Shown here: positions 40,465 to 48,674 of the stretch, piece by piece
How the letters are laid out: each line of letters begins with the position of its first letter
Numbering within the stretch: the stretch's first letter is position 1
From: Phaeacidiphilus oryzae TH49
Lineage (GTDB): Bacteria > Actinomycetota > Actinomycetes > Streptomycetales > Streptomycetaceae
Direction of reading: 5' to 3'
Length of the DNA: 64,000 nt
Assembly (NCBI RefSeq): GCF_000744815.1
Contig: NZ_JQMQ01000004.1
Coordinates: 434,001-498,000 of the forward strand
The notes under the pieces: model-generated
Seen by the model: the letters and a program-made list of their open reading frames with translations, nothing else
Told to the model about the DNA's origin: nothing
Database searches by the model: none
Translations under genes and position numbers: made by a program

Positions 40465-40546
40465 GCTGAGCCGCCGACCGCCGCCGCCGCAGACCGCCGC
40501 CGCCGCAGACCGCCGCTGCCGCCGACCGCCCCCAAGGCGGCTCAGC
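40465..40546. terminator. long-range hairpin with a tandem repeat in its loop
   Basis: GCTGAGCCGCC (40465-40475) and GGCGGCTCAGC (40536-40546) are perfect 11-bp arms around a 60-nt loop. They lie between convergent genes. The right arm includes the NAD kinase stop codon. The loop is filled by a 16-bp tandem repeat. A bidirectional terminator is likely. Confidence 0.5.
40477..40524. repeat. 16-bp tandem repeat, three copies
   Basis: ACCGCCGCCGCCGCAG occurs twice exactly (40477-40492 and 40493-40508) and a third time with a few changes (40509-40524). It may vary in copy number between strains. Confidence 0.75.
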
Positions 40547-41615
40547 GCCCGGGCGCAGGCGTCTCCGGTGCGGTCAGCAGGGAGAGATGGGCGAGGTCCC
40601 CGGGCGGGGGAGTGGTCACCGACCAGAGCGGTGCCGGTGAGCCGTCGGCGACCGCCGCCGGCGCGTCGGTCAGGTTCATCCGCTTGCGCAGCCGGCCGTA
40701 GAAGTCCATCGGCTCCAGGCGCACGGTCCGCAGCCGGCGCGGGGCCGCGTAGACGGCGATCCAGTCGCCGGGGTCGAGGACGCCGCGCAGCTGGCCGTCG
40801 ATGGTCACCGCGGCCTGCCCGGAGCGCTCCAGGACGCGCAGTCCGACCGGCTCGTCGGGAGCCGTCACCACCGAGCGGTCGAAGGTCATGTGCGGCGCGA
40901 CCGGCGTGAAGACCAGGGCTTCCGCCCGCGGGGAGACCACCGGCCCGCCGGAGGCGAAGCTGTAGGCGGTGGAACCGGTGGGTGTCGCCACCAGCAGCGC
41001 GTCGGCCGAGTACGACGCCAGCAGCCGCCCGCCGATGTACACCCCGACCGACACCTGACGGTCGCGGGCCAGCTTCTCCAGCACCACGTCGTTGAGGGCG
41101 GTGACGTCCAGCGGCATCCCCCAGTCGCGGTCCACCTCGCAGTCCGGGCGCACCGGCGGCGGCGGGAGCTGCGGCCGCCGGCCGTAGGCCATCAGCGCCT
41201 CCAGCCCGGACGGGACCTCCAGCCGGCGGGAGGCCCGCAGGGCCAGCAGCAGGCGCTGGTCGATCTCGAACCGCCCGGTGCGGACGGCCTCCAGCGCCGA
41301 GCGCACCTCGTCGGCCGAGACCTCGGTCAGGAATCCCACCCGGCCCAGGTCGACCCCGAGCACCAGGGCGTCGTTCTTGGCGGCCAGCCGCGCACCGCGC
41401 AGAAAGGTGCCGTCCCCGCCCAGTGTGACGACCAGATCAGGGCGGCCGGCGGCGTCCACCTCCTCGCGGGCGCTGCGCCGCACGCCGTCCCGCCAGACGT
41501 CGATGTCGCTGCTCCGCACGCCGTGCTCGGCGCACCAGGCCCGGACCTCCGCGGCCGCCCGCACCGCCTCCGGGCGCCCGCCGTGCACCACAAGTCCGAG
41601 GTTCTCCACCGTCAT
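40542..41615 (-). CDS. ppnK: NAD kinase
   Basis: A 357-residue enzyme making NADP from NAD and ATP. Family motifs: LVVTLGGDGTFLRGARLA near 70-85, LGVDLGRVGFLTEV, TALNDVVLEKLA (the NNDxV segment) and LLVATPTGSTAYSFASGGP near 215-235. GTG 41630 gives a longer reading, but ATG 41615 has GGAGG 5 nt before it. It is longer than many NAD kinases (about 300 residues) because of a Pro-rich insertion near residue 150 and a C-terminal tail. It stands alone; 275 bp separate it from the divergent GNAT gene. Confidence 0.92.
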   Translation of the reverse strand: MTVENLGLVVHGGRPEAVRAAAEVRAWCAEHGVRSSDIDVWRDGVRRSAREEVDAAGRPDLVVTLGGDGTFLRGARLAAKNDALVLGVDLGRVGFLTEVSADEVRSALEAVRTGRFEIDQRLLLALRASRRLEVPSGLEALMAYGRRPQLPPPPVRPDCEVDRDWGMPLDVTALNDVVLEKLARDRQVSVGVYIGGRLLASYSADALLVATPTGSTAYSFASGGPVVSPRAEALVFTPVAPHMTFDRSVVTAPDEPVGLRVLERSGQAAVTIDGQLRGVLDPGDWIAVYAAPRRLRTVRLEPMDFYGRLRKRMNLTDAPAAVADGSPAPLWSVTTPPPGDLAHLSLLTAPETPAPGR

Positions 41616-41858
41616 CTCCGCCTCCGGCACCGCCTAGGCCGGCGGGCTCCCAGCACGCCGGTCCGCCCGGCCACGGTACGCGCAGGTGTACGGGAAGCGG
41701 CGGTACGGTCGCCCGGCGGGACGAGTCGTGTCGCCCTGGCGCCCGGCGGGGCGCCGCCGGCCCGGTGCCGGTCGCGGCAGCGCGCGGTCGACGCCGGCCG
41801 CCAGGTCCAGGAACGGATACGGGGACACCAGCCACGGGGAGCTGTGGGAAAGGACTTG

Positions 41859-41872
41859 TGGGAGCGCTCCCA
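41859..41872. promoter_or_regulatory. perfect CebR-type operator TGGGAGCGCTCCCA
   Basis: TGGGAGCGCTCCCA is the exact 14-bp consensus of the Streptomyces cellobiose repressor CebR (LacI family), extended to GTGGGAGCGCTCCCAC. It lies 18 bp before the GNAT start at 41891, a position where a repressor would block transcription. No cebEFG or bglC gene is in this window. Confidence 0.8.
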
Positions 41873-41890
41873 CTCCGGCAGCATGCGGCC

Positions 41891-42577
41891 ATGACGATCT
41901 CGGATGCCCACATCCGGCCCTATCGCCCGACCGACCGCGACGCCCTCTTCGACGTCTGTGTCCGCACCGCCGAGAACGGGGGCGACTCCCGCGCGCTCTA
42001 CCCGGACCCGGAACTGGTGCCCAGCATCTTCGCCGCGCCCTACGCCGAACTGGAGCCGGAACTCGCCTTCGTCCTGGAGGACGGGGGCAGAGCGGTCGGC
42101 TACGTCCTCGGGACGGCGGACACGCCGGCCTTCGTCCGCCGGTTCCGCGAGGAGTGGCTGCCGAAGGTCTCCGACCGCTTCCCGCCGCTGCGAACCGCCC
42201 CGGCGACGCCGACCGAGACCATGGTCCACCTCCTCCACACCCCCGAGCGGATGATCGTGCCGGAGCTCGCCGGATACCCCGCCCATCTCCACATCGACCT
42301 GCTGCCGAGCCATCAGCGGGCGGGCCACGGGCGGGAGTTGATGAACACCTTCCTGGCCGCGCTGGCCCGCCGGGGCGTAGAGCGGGTCCACCTCGGGATG
42401 GTCACCGCCAACACCCCGGCCCGGGCCTTCTACGACCGCCTCGGCTTCCGCGTCCTCCCGGTGCCGGACCCCGGCCCCCTCACCTACCTCGGCCGCGAGA
42501 CCGCGCAGCAGGGGCCCGGGCGGGCGCCGGAGCAGCAGCCGAACCCGGAGCAGCAGCAGGCGCAGCAGCCGGCCTAG
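41891..42577 (+). CDS. GNAT-family N-acetyltransferase
   Basis: 228 residues. The N-terminal IRPYRPTDRDALFDVCVRTA and FVLEDGGRAVGYVLGTADT start the GNAT fold; the acetyl-CoA P-loop is HIDLLPSHQRAGHGRELM. LGMVTANTPARAFYDRLGF closes it. A low-complexity Gln/Pro tail ends the protein. This subgroup resembles acetyltransferases found near glycosidase genes, and the CebR box at its promoter suggests expression in response to cello-oligosaccharides. The substrate is unknown. Its stop overlaps the convergent peroxiredoxin stop (CTAG). Confidence 0.82.
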   Translation: MTISDAHIRPYRPTDRDALFDVCVRTAENGGDSRALYPDPELVPSIFAAPYAELEPELAFVLEDGGRAVGYVLGTADTPAFVRRFREEWLPKVSDRFPPLRTAPATPTETMVHLLHTPERMIVPELAGYPAHLHIDLLPSHQRAGHGRELMNTFLAALARRGVERVHLGMVTANTPARAFYDRLGFRVLPVPDPGPLTYLGRETAQQGPGRAPEQQPNPEQQQAQQPA

Positions 42578-43059
42578 CCGCCGTGCGGCACATGCGCGGT
42601 GATCTCGGCCGCCGAGGGGAAGGTGACGCCCAGCACGCCCACCTGCTTCCAGACCACCGTCCCCGCCGCGTCCAGAACGAAGACCGAGCGGCGCAGGCCG
42701 AGGCCCGGCACGGCGATCCCGTAGCGGCGGGCGGTCTCCCGGCCGGTGTCCGCGAGCAGCGGGAAGGCCAGGCCGTGCTTGCGGGCGAAGGCCTCGTGGC
42801 TGTCCAGCCCCTGCGGGCTGATCGCCCAGACCTCGGCCCCGACCTCGGCGAAGCCGGCCAGCTCGCTGGTGTACGAGCACAGCTGCCGGGTGCAGACGGG
42901 GGTGTCGTCCCCCGGATAGAAGACCAGTACCAGCGGCCGCCCGCGGTGCTCGGAGAGGGTCAGCTCTCCGCGCTGCGGGCTTCCGTCCGGGCCGCTGAGC
43001 AGTACCGAGGGGAGGGTGAAGTCGGGCGCGACGGCGCCGACTTCGGGGGTCTTGGCCAT
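42574..43059 (-). CDS. BCP/PrxQ-type peroxiredoxin
   Basis: A 161-residue thiol peroxidase. APDFTLPS opens the fold; the peroxidatic Cys is in FYPGDDTPVCTRQLC, with a second Cys five residues later as in atypical 2-Cys BCP enzymes. VWAISPQGLDSHEAF and LGLRRSVFVLDAAGTV follow. It reduces H2O2 or organic peroxides with thioredoxin. ATG 43059 has AAGGAG about 9 nt upstream; longer in-frame starts to 43206 lack family similarity. It converges on the GNAT gene and is divergent from the flavoprotein at 43257. Confidence 0.9.
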   Translation of the reverse strand: MAKTPEVGAVAPDFTLPSVLLSGPDGSPQRGELTLSEHRGRPLVLVFYPGDDTPVCTRQLCSYTSELAGFAEVGAEVWAISPQGLDSHEAFARKHGLAFPLLADTGRETARRYGIAVPGLGLRRSVFVLDAAGTVVWKQVGVLGVTFPSAAEITAHVPHGG

Positions 43060-43256
43060 GGCGTGGCGCTCCTTGGGTGCGGTGGTGCGGCGGGTCGGCG
43101 CTCTGCTGGTCGCGCCATTGTCCACCAGCGCGCTCACCGCGCCCGGCGGGGTACCTCCCCTGGTCGCGGGCGGAGGGTGGCATGGCATGCTTCGCTCACC
43201 GACCATGGGTGATCGACTTCCGCTCGACCCCCGCCCCGTACCGTGAAAGGCCCGCC

Positions 43257-44618
43257 ATGCCGCCGACGCCGCCGCAGCCGACGCCGAGTCCGTCCGCCGG
43301 CGACCCGCCCGCCCCGCAGGACGGGAGCGGCGGCGAGGACGCCGCGGTGATCGTGGTCGGCGCCGGTCCCGCCGGATCAGCCGCGGCCTACCACCTCGCC
43401 AAGGCCGGGGTGGACGTCCTGGTGCTGGAGAAGTCCGAGTTCCCCCGGGAGAAGGTCTGCGGCGACGGGCTCACCCCGCGGGCCGTCCACCAGCTGATCC
43501 GGATGGGCGTCGACATCGACGGCCCCGGCTGGGCCCGCTCGCGCGGCATGCGCTGGGTGGCCGGCGAGCGCCAGGCCCTGATCGAGTGGCCCAAGGTGGG
43601 GAAGTACCCCGACTTCGGCCTCTCCCGCAGCCGTTACGACTTCGACGACATCCTGGCCGGCCACGCCACCGGGGCCGGCGCCCGGCTGCGCACCGGCGCC
43701 AAGGTGACCGGCCCGCTCACCGACCGGGCCGGGCGGGTGGTCGGGGTGACCGCCGAACTCGGCCCGGAGAAGCGGCCGGTGGAGTTCCGCTCCCGGCTGG
43801 TGATCGCCGCCGACGGCGCCTCCGCGCGACTCGCCCTGGCCCTGGGACGGCAGCGCGACGAGCGGGCGCTGATCGCCACCGCGGCCCGCCGCTACTACCG
43901 CAGCCCGCAGCGCTCCCAGGAGGAGTACCTGGAGCTCTGGGCGGACCTCCGCGGCCCGGACGGCGACCGCCTGCTGCCCGGATACGGCTGGATCTTCCCG
44001 ATGGGCGACGGCAGGGTCAACGTCGGCCTGGGCGCCCTTCGCGGCCGGAAGTCCGGACAGGTCGACCTGCGGGCCACGATGGACCGCTGGCTGGCCCGCA
44101 CCCCGGAGGAGTGGGGCCTGCGGCCGGACGCCGACGGGCACTCCGAGAACGCGGAGGGCAGGGTGCAGAGCGCGGCCCTGCCGCTGGGCTTCAACCGCCA
44201 TCCCCAGTATGGCCGCGGGCTGCTGCTGGTCGGCGACAGCGGCGGGATGGTCAGCCCCTGGAACGGGGAGGGCATCGCCCAGGCCCTGGAGGCCGGCGAG
44301 GTGGCCGCCGAGGCCGTCGCCGCCGCCCTGGCCCGCCCCGAGGGAGCGGGCCACGAGGAGGCCCTCGCCCGGTACCCGGCCGAGATGGCCCGCCGCTGGG
44401 GCCGGCACTACCGACTCGGCGTCGCCCTCTCCCGCCACCTGTTCAGCCGCGGCGGCTTCCAACCCCTGCTCAACCGCTGGGTGATGGGCTCCCCGACCCT
44501 CCTCGACACCCTCGCCCGCCTGCTGATCGGCCTGACCGACGACCCGCCGGCGGACACCGCGGACCGCGTCCTCCACACCCTCCTCCACCTGGTACCCGAG
44601 CAGTCGCCGAGCGTGTAG
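43257..44618 (+). CDS. geranylgeranyl-reductase-family FAD oxidoreductase
   Basis: A 453-residue flavoprotein. A Pro-rich leader of about 30 residues precedes the FAD motif VVGAGPAGSAAAYHL (about 33-47). EFPREKVCGDGLTPRAV, VIAADGASARLALALG, YGWIFPMGDGRVNVGLG and LLVGDSGGMVSPWNGEGI follow, all typical of prenyl-chain reductases. It may reduce double bonds of polyprenyl groups such as menaquinone side chains. A homologue usually sits by the nuo operon in Streptomyces; here no nuo genes are near. AAAGG lies before the start. It is monocistronic. Confidence 0.87.
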   Translation: MPPTPPQPTPSPSAGDPPAPQDGSGGEDAAVIVVGAGPAGSAAAYHLAKAGVDVLVLEKSEFPREKVCGDGLTPRAVHQLIRMGVDIDGPGWARSRGMRWVAGERQALIEWPKVGKYPDFGLSRSRYDFDDILAGHATGAGARLRTGAKVTGPLTDRAGRVVGVTAELGPEKRPVEFRSRLVIAADGASARLALALGRQRDERALIATAARRYYRSPQRSQEEYLELWADLRGPDGDRLLPGYGWIFPMGDGRVNVGLGALRGRKSGQVDLRATMDRWLARTPEEWGLRPDADGHSENAEGRVQSAALPLGFNRHPQYGRGLLLVGDSGGMVSPWNGEGIAQALEAGEVAAEAVAAALARPEGAGHEEALARYPAEMARRWGRHYRLGVALSRHLFSRGGFQPLLNRWVMGSPTLLDTLARLLIGLTDDPPADTADRVLHTLLHLVPEQSPSV

Positions 44619-44644
44619 CCGGGGCGGCCCGGCGACCCGGCGGT

Positions 44645-45379
44645 CTAGCGGCCGTTGCGGCGCCGCAGGCGGGACTCCGCCCAGGGGACCAGCGCCAGCA
44701 GCAGGAGGCTGTAGTACTGCAGGGCGGGTACGGCCAGCGCCAGCGCGAAGGCCAGGATCAGCGCCACCAGGTTGCCGCAGGCGTCGACGTACGCGTCGGC
44801 GATCCTGCGGCGAGCCGTGGAGCGCTCGCCGGCCAGGTGCTCGGGGTGGCTCCTGAGCACCCGCAGCATCGCCCACTGGCAGACCATCGCGGCCAGCAGG
44901 TTGGCGTAGTAGAGCGCCGCCGCGAACCGCTCGGTGCCGAACGTGCCGACGATCTCGGTCGGCAGGGGGAGCACCACGATGGCGAGGAGCCAGCCCATGT
45001 TCCCCACCACCAGCGCCCGGTCGAGCGAGCCGACCGCGGAGAAGACCCGGTGGTGGGAGAGCCAGAACCGGGCCACCACGGCGAAGCTCAGCAGGAAGCT
45101 CCAGATCTTGTCGACGTGACCGGTGATGACGTCGACGGCGTGCTCGTGGGCGCCGGCCACCTCGGGGACCAGGTCCACCAGCGGCAGGATCAGCAGGGTG
45201 AGGGAGATCGCGGTCACCGCGTCGGTGAACAGCAGCAGCCGCTCGGCCGGCAGCCCGGCCTCCGCTTCGCCGGGCTCGGCGTTCCCGGGGTCGGCGCCCC
45301 CGGGCTCGGCGACGCCGGCCGGTCTGCTCGCGTCGGATCCGGCCGGGCCGGCCTCCGCGCCGAAGCCGCTGGGGCTCAT
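44645..45379 (-). CDS. TMEM175-family (DUF1211) potassium channel-like protein
   Basis: A 244-residue protein. A Gly/Pro/Glu-rich start of about 45 residues leads into RLLLFTDAVTAISLTLLIL, the filter-lining first helix pattern of bacterial TMEM175 channels (normally RxxxFSDAVxAI). Five more helices follow (FLLSFAVVARFWLSHHRVF is characteristic). It probably conducts K+ as a tetramer. Thr replaces the usual Ser in the F(S/T)D motif. The GGAGGAG ribosome site lies just upstream, and a perfect palindrome (45395-45406) sits before that. Confidence 0.85.
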   Translation of the reverse strand: MSPSGFGAEAGPAGSDASRPAGVAEPGGADPGNAEPGEAEAGLPAERLLLFTDAVTAISLTLLILPLVDLVPEVAGAHEHAVDVITGHVDKIWSFLLSFAVVARFWLSHHRVFSAVGSLDRALVVGNMGWLLAIVVLPLPTEIVGTFGTERFAAALYYANLLAAMVCQWAMLRVLRSHPEHLAGERSTARRRIADAYVDACGNLVALILAFALALAVPALQYYSLLLLALVPWAESRLRRRNGR

Positions 45380-45394
45380 CCTCGTACTCCTCCG

Positions 45395-45406
45395 CAGTGA
45401 TCACTG
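45395..45406. promoter_or_regulatory. palindrome CAGTGATCACTG before the TMEM175 gene
   Basis: A perfect 12-bp palindrome, 16-27 bp upstream of the ATG at 45379, next to the GGAGG site. It could be a repressor operator. The AT content is high for this DNA. Confidence 0.35.
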
Positions 45407-45512
45407 GCAGCGGGGGGATCCTACCCGCGGTGCGTCGGCGGCCTGACCGGCGAACAGTGCCGGGAACGGCGAGGCAGCGGGGGCAGGGACAGCAGAGCCG
45501 GGGCCCCGCGCG

Positions 45513-47009
45513 TCAGTCGTAGTGCCGCAGTCGCGGCCAGAGCGCCGTCCAGGGCGCCTTCGGACCGGTGCAGACGTCGATCGGCAGGTCGTTCCAGTCG
45601 TTCTGGACCTGGTCGGGCGGGTTGAAGACGGCCAGCCGGCGGCAGTCGGCGAAGTACGGCCTCAGCCGGGCGGCCGCGTCCACGGTCAGCACGGTGCGGT
45701 CCGAGGCGGTGCCGGGGCCCCACAGCCAGTAGTTGTTGTGGGCGGAGAGCACCGGCGGCAGCCGGTCCCGCCCGCCGAACAGCTGGAGCGCGCCGGCCTC
45801 GGCGTAGCTGCCGGTGAAGACGGCGGTGGGCGCCTCGCCCGAGCGGCGCAGCTCCGCGTCGAGCCTCACCACCTGGGCGGTGAGCTGCGGCCAGCCCACC
45901 GTGTCGGTGACGGTGTGCTCCTGCACGCTCCGGTGGAGGCTCGCGACCGGTACCAGCGGCAGGGTGAGGACGTTCACCAGCACCCCGAGGGTGGCGCAGA
46001 CGGCGACCACCACCCGCTCCCCGCGCGACCGCTGGACCCAGTGCTCGGCCGAGGCGGCCCCCGCGCCGAGGACCAGCGGCAGCAGCCCGTCCGTGTAGTA
46101 GACCTTCCCCGGCACCCAGGCCAGCACATAGAGCACCACCAGGGTGACCGCGACCGCGAGGAACCGCAGCTCGGCGGTCCGCCAGAGCCGGCCCACTCCG
46201 GCCACGGCCAGCGGCACGCCCAGCACCCCGGCGTAGAGCAGCTGCCCGGGCAGGCCGACGAGGTAGTCGCCGGTGCTGGTGTTCTGCGCGTGGAGGGCGC
46301 CCGCCATGGCCAGTTGGGGCCAGCCGTGCCTCGCCTGCCAGACCAGGTTGGGCGCCCAGAGCGCCAGCGCGAGGGCGCCGCCGGCCCAGGGCCACCGGGT
46401 GGCCGGCACGGCACGCTGGGCGGGGTCGGTGAGGAGGCCGACCACCAGCGCGCCGACGGCCAGCACCACCAGATACTCGTTCTGCAGCCCGAGGCCGGCC
46501 GCCGCCCCCGCCCCGAGCCACCACCGCGGCCGCTCACGGAGCTGCGCCGTGGCCACGCACCAGACCACCACGGCCCAGGCGAGGAGGTCGTAGGGGGTGG
46601 TGTTCCCGATGTGGCAGGCGCCGACCAGTACCGGCGCGGTGGCGGTGGCCAGCGCCGCGAGCGTCCGCCCGGTCCGGCCCGCCCCGAACAGCGCCGCCGT
46701 CCGGGCCGCGATGACCACGACCGCCCCGCCGGCCAGCGCCGGGAGGATGCGGATCGCCGCCGGATCGACGCCGAGGAGTCCTGTGGTGCGGGTCAGCAGC
46801 GGGGCGAGCGGCGGCTGGTCCACGTAGCCGAACGCCGGATGGCGGCCGGCCACCACGAAGTACAACTCGTCCTGCTGGAACCCGTACCGCCCGCTGAACG
46901 CCAGCTCCACGGCGACGAAGACGGCGCCGATCACCCACGCCGGCCACGGAACCCGATCGCGGGAGGCCGGCGCCGACCCGACGGCCGCGGCCGTGCGTAT
47001 GGAGGTCAC
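45513..47009 (-). CDS. GT39-like integral membrane glycosyltransferase
   Basis: A 498-residue polytopic protein with about 11-12 helices. The first loop has GFQQDELYFVVAGRHPAFGYVDQPP, with Asp47-Glu48 as the catalytic acidic pair of GT-C enzymes and the DQPP segment of the PMT/ArnT-like group. A soluble C-terminal domain of about 130 residues includes AVFTGSYAEAGALQLFG and NNYWLWGPG. It would transfer a sugar from a polyprenyl donor outside the membrane. The start is GTG with a weak ribosome site. It is monocistronic. Confidence 0.83.
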   Translation of the reverse strand: MTSIRTAAAVGSAPASRDRVPWPAWVIGAVFVAVELAFSGRYGFQQDELYFVVAGRHPAFGYVDQPPLAPLLTRTTGLLGVDPAAIRILPALAGGAVVVIAARTAALFGAGRTGRTLAALATATAPVLVGACHIGNTTPYDLLAWAVVVWCVATAQLRERPRWWLGAGAAAGLGLQNEYLVVLAVGALVVGLLTDPAQRAVPATRWPWAGGALALALWAPNLVWQARHGWPQLAMAGALHAQNTSTGDYLVGLPGQLLYAGVLGVPLAVAGVGRLWRTAELRFLAVAVTLVVLYVLAWVPGKVYYTDGLLPLVLGAGAASAEHWVQRSRGERVVVAVCATLGVLVNVLTLPLVPVASLHRSVQEHTVTDTVGWPQLTAQVVRLDAELRRSGEAPTAVFTGSYAEAGALQLFGGRDRLPPVLSAHNNYWLWGPGTASDRTVLTVDAAARLRPYFADCRRLAVFNPPDQVQNDWNDLPIDVCTGPKAPWTALWPRLRHYD

Positions 47010-47201
47010 GCCCCTGGTCTACCAGACGGGCCCGCCCCGGGGGCGCCGGATGAGCACCGGGCACGGCCCGGCCACGCGGAGAGGGCCGGATGTCGCCCCC
47101 TCACAGGTCCGTCCCCGGGAACTGTCGACGAACGGCATGGGGCGGGCGGCCCCCGGCACATAGCGTCGTGAGCGGCACAGTGGGAGTTTTGACGTGAGGA
47201 C

Positions 47202-47580
47202 ATGCCAGTGTTGACCGCCAGTAATCCGGCAGGTATCGAAGAGCCCAGGGCACAGGGGGAGCCGGTGCGCCCCCTCGGGGCGATCGAGAGGCTGCTGTAC
47301 CGCTACGGCGACCGGAATCTGATCCACCATGCGATCGTCGCGGAGTTCCCGGTCCCCCTCGCCTACCGGCAGGTGCGGCAGGCGGCGCCGGTTCTTCGCC
47401 GCGGCGGGACGGCTGCTGGACAACCCGTGGGGGACGGTGGTGAGCGGCGACCTCCGCTTCCCGGAGGCCGAGGGCGAGCGCACGCCCGAGATCGAGCGGG
47501 CCGCCGCGTACCTCGCGCGCTACCGGGAGGCCGCGCACCACGACCCGGAACTCGTCACCCGGCTGTTGGCCGCCCGCTGA
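47202..47580 (+). pseudogene. composite remnant: acyltransferase-like N-end joined to monooxygenase-like C-end
   Basis: The first ~55 codons (frame from 47202) read RPLGAIERLLYRYGDRNLIHH, similar to the start of PapA5/condensation-type acyltransferases. At about 47380 similarity stops. From about 47390 another frame reads FFAAAGRLLDNPWGTVVSGD and EIERAAAYLARYREAAHHD to the stop at 47580, like the C-terminus of FAD-dependent monooxygenases. The middles of both genes are missing. A deletion joining two genes is the simplest explanation. The open frame that continues into the next gene is not a real fusion. Confidence 0.55.
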
Positions 47581-47687
47581 CCGGCGCCGCCGCCGGGCCG
47601 CGGGCGTGCGGGTTGGCCCGGTTGTCGGTGGGGGAGGCTACCGTGGTCGTTGTTCTTCGCCGGGACGATCGATGGGGGTGGGGCCGC

Positions 47688-48641
47688 ATGCGGGCTGCCG
47701 AGCTGAGCAGTTGGGGTACCGAGGTCCGTCTCGTCGAGCGCCCGGAGCCGGTGCCCGGCGCCGGCGAGGTGCGGGTGGGGATGGAGGCGGCCAACGTCGG
47801 CCACCTGGACCTGACGGTGATGTCCGGGACCTTCGCCCACCGCCCGGAACTGCCCTTCACCCCGGGCACCTCCGGAGTGGGCCGGGTGATCGGCACCGCC
47901 GAGGGGGAGGAGCGGTGGAAGGGCCGCCGGGTGCTGCTCCGCGGCGGCGGCCTCGGCCTCGAGCGGCCCGGCACCTGGGCCGAGCGGACCGTGGTCAGCG
48001 GCGCGGTGCTGCGCGAGATACCGGAGTCGGCCGACGCCGGGCTGGCGGCCACCTGCTACTCGCCGCTGTCCACCGGCTGGGCCTCGGTGGACGCGGTCGG
48101 GCGGGTCCAGGCGGGGGAGGTGGTGGTGGTCACCGGCGCCTCCGGAGCGGTCGGTTCGATGTGCGTCCAACTCGCCCACCGCGCCGGCGCCAGGGTGCTC
48201 GCGATGGTGAGCGGGCCGGAGCGGACAGGGCTGGTGCCGGCGGGCGCCGAGGAGGTGCTGGCCGGCTGGGACGAGGAGGCGGTGCGCCGGATCGCCGCCG
48301 CGGGCGGCGCCGACGTGCTGATCGACCCGGTCGGCGGGGACACCCTGCCCCTGCTGCTGCCCGCGCTGCGCCCCGGCGCCCGGGTGGTCCTGGTCGGCTA
48401 TGTCCGGGGTAAGGCGCTCAGCGTGGACCTGCCCAACCTCCTCGCGGCCGACGTCAGCCTGCTGCCGGTGAACATGATCCGCCGCGAGGTGCCCGACGAG
48501 GTCTTCGACGGTCTCCTCGGCGACCTGATCGAGGGCCGGCTGACTCTCGGCACCGCTGTGCGCCCCCTGTCGGAGATCTCCGAGGCCCTCCGCGTCCTCC
48601 AGGCGCCGGGCACGGGCGGCACGGTGGCGGTGACCTGCTGA
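47688..48641 (+). CDS. zinc-type alcohol dehydrogenase-like / quinone oxidoreductase (MDR family)
   Basis: A 317-residue medium-chain dehydrogenase: ELPFTPGTSGVGRVIGTAEG in the N-terminal domain, the Rossmann motif VVVVTGASGAVGSMCVQLAHRAGARV near 147-172, and VLIDPVGGDTLPLLLPALRPGARVVLVG. No catalytic or structural zinc cysteines are visible, so it belongs with the zinc-free quinone reductases. Cofactor NADPH is likely; the substrate is unknown. The start has a GGGG-rich upstream sequence. It converges on the PucR-type gene 33 bp away. Confidence 0.83.
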   Translation: MRAAELSSWGTEVRLVERPEPVPGAGEVRVGMEAANVGHLDLTVMSGTFAHRPELPFTPGTSGVGRVIGTAEGEERWKGRRVLLRGGGLGLERPGTWAERTVVSGAVLREIPESADAGLAATCYSPLSTGWASVDAVGRVQAGEVVVVTGASGAVGSMCVQLAHRAGARVLAMVSGPERTGLVPAGAEEVLAGWDEEAVRRIAAAGGADVLIDPVGGDTLPLLLPALRPGARVVLVGYVRGKALSVDLPNLLAADVSLLPVNMIRREVPDEVFDGLLGDLIEGRLTLGTAVRPLSEISEALRVLQAPGTGGTVAVTC

Positions 48642-48674
48642 CCTGACCGACGGGCGCGGACGGCGCGGCCGGCC

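Noticed and set aside
47030-47048. DasR-like dre site (TGGTCTACCA)
   Set aside because: It lacks two central bases of the TGGTCTAGACCA consensus, so it is probably chance.
47202-48641. Apparent 479-residue fusion ending in a dehydrogenase
   Set aside because: The dehydrogenase starts naturally at ATG 47688; the upstream part is a gene remnant that happens to share the frame.
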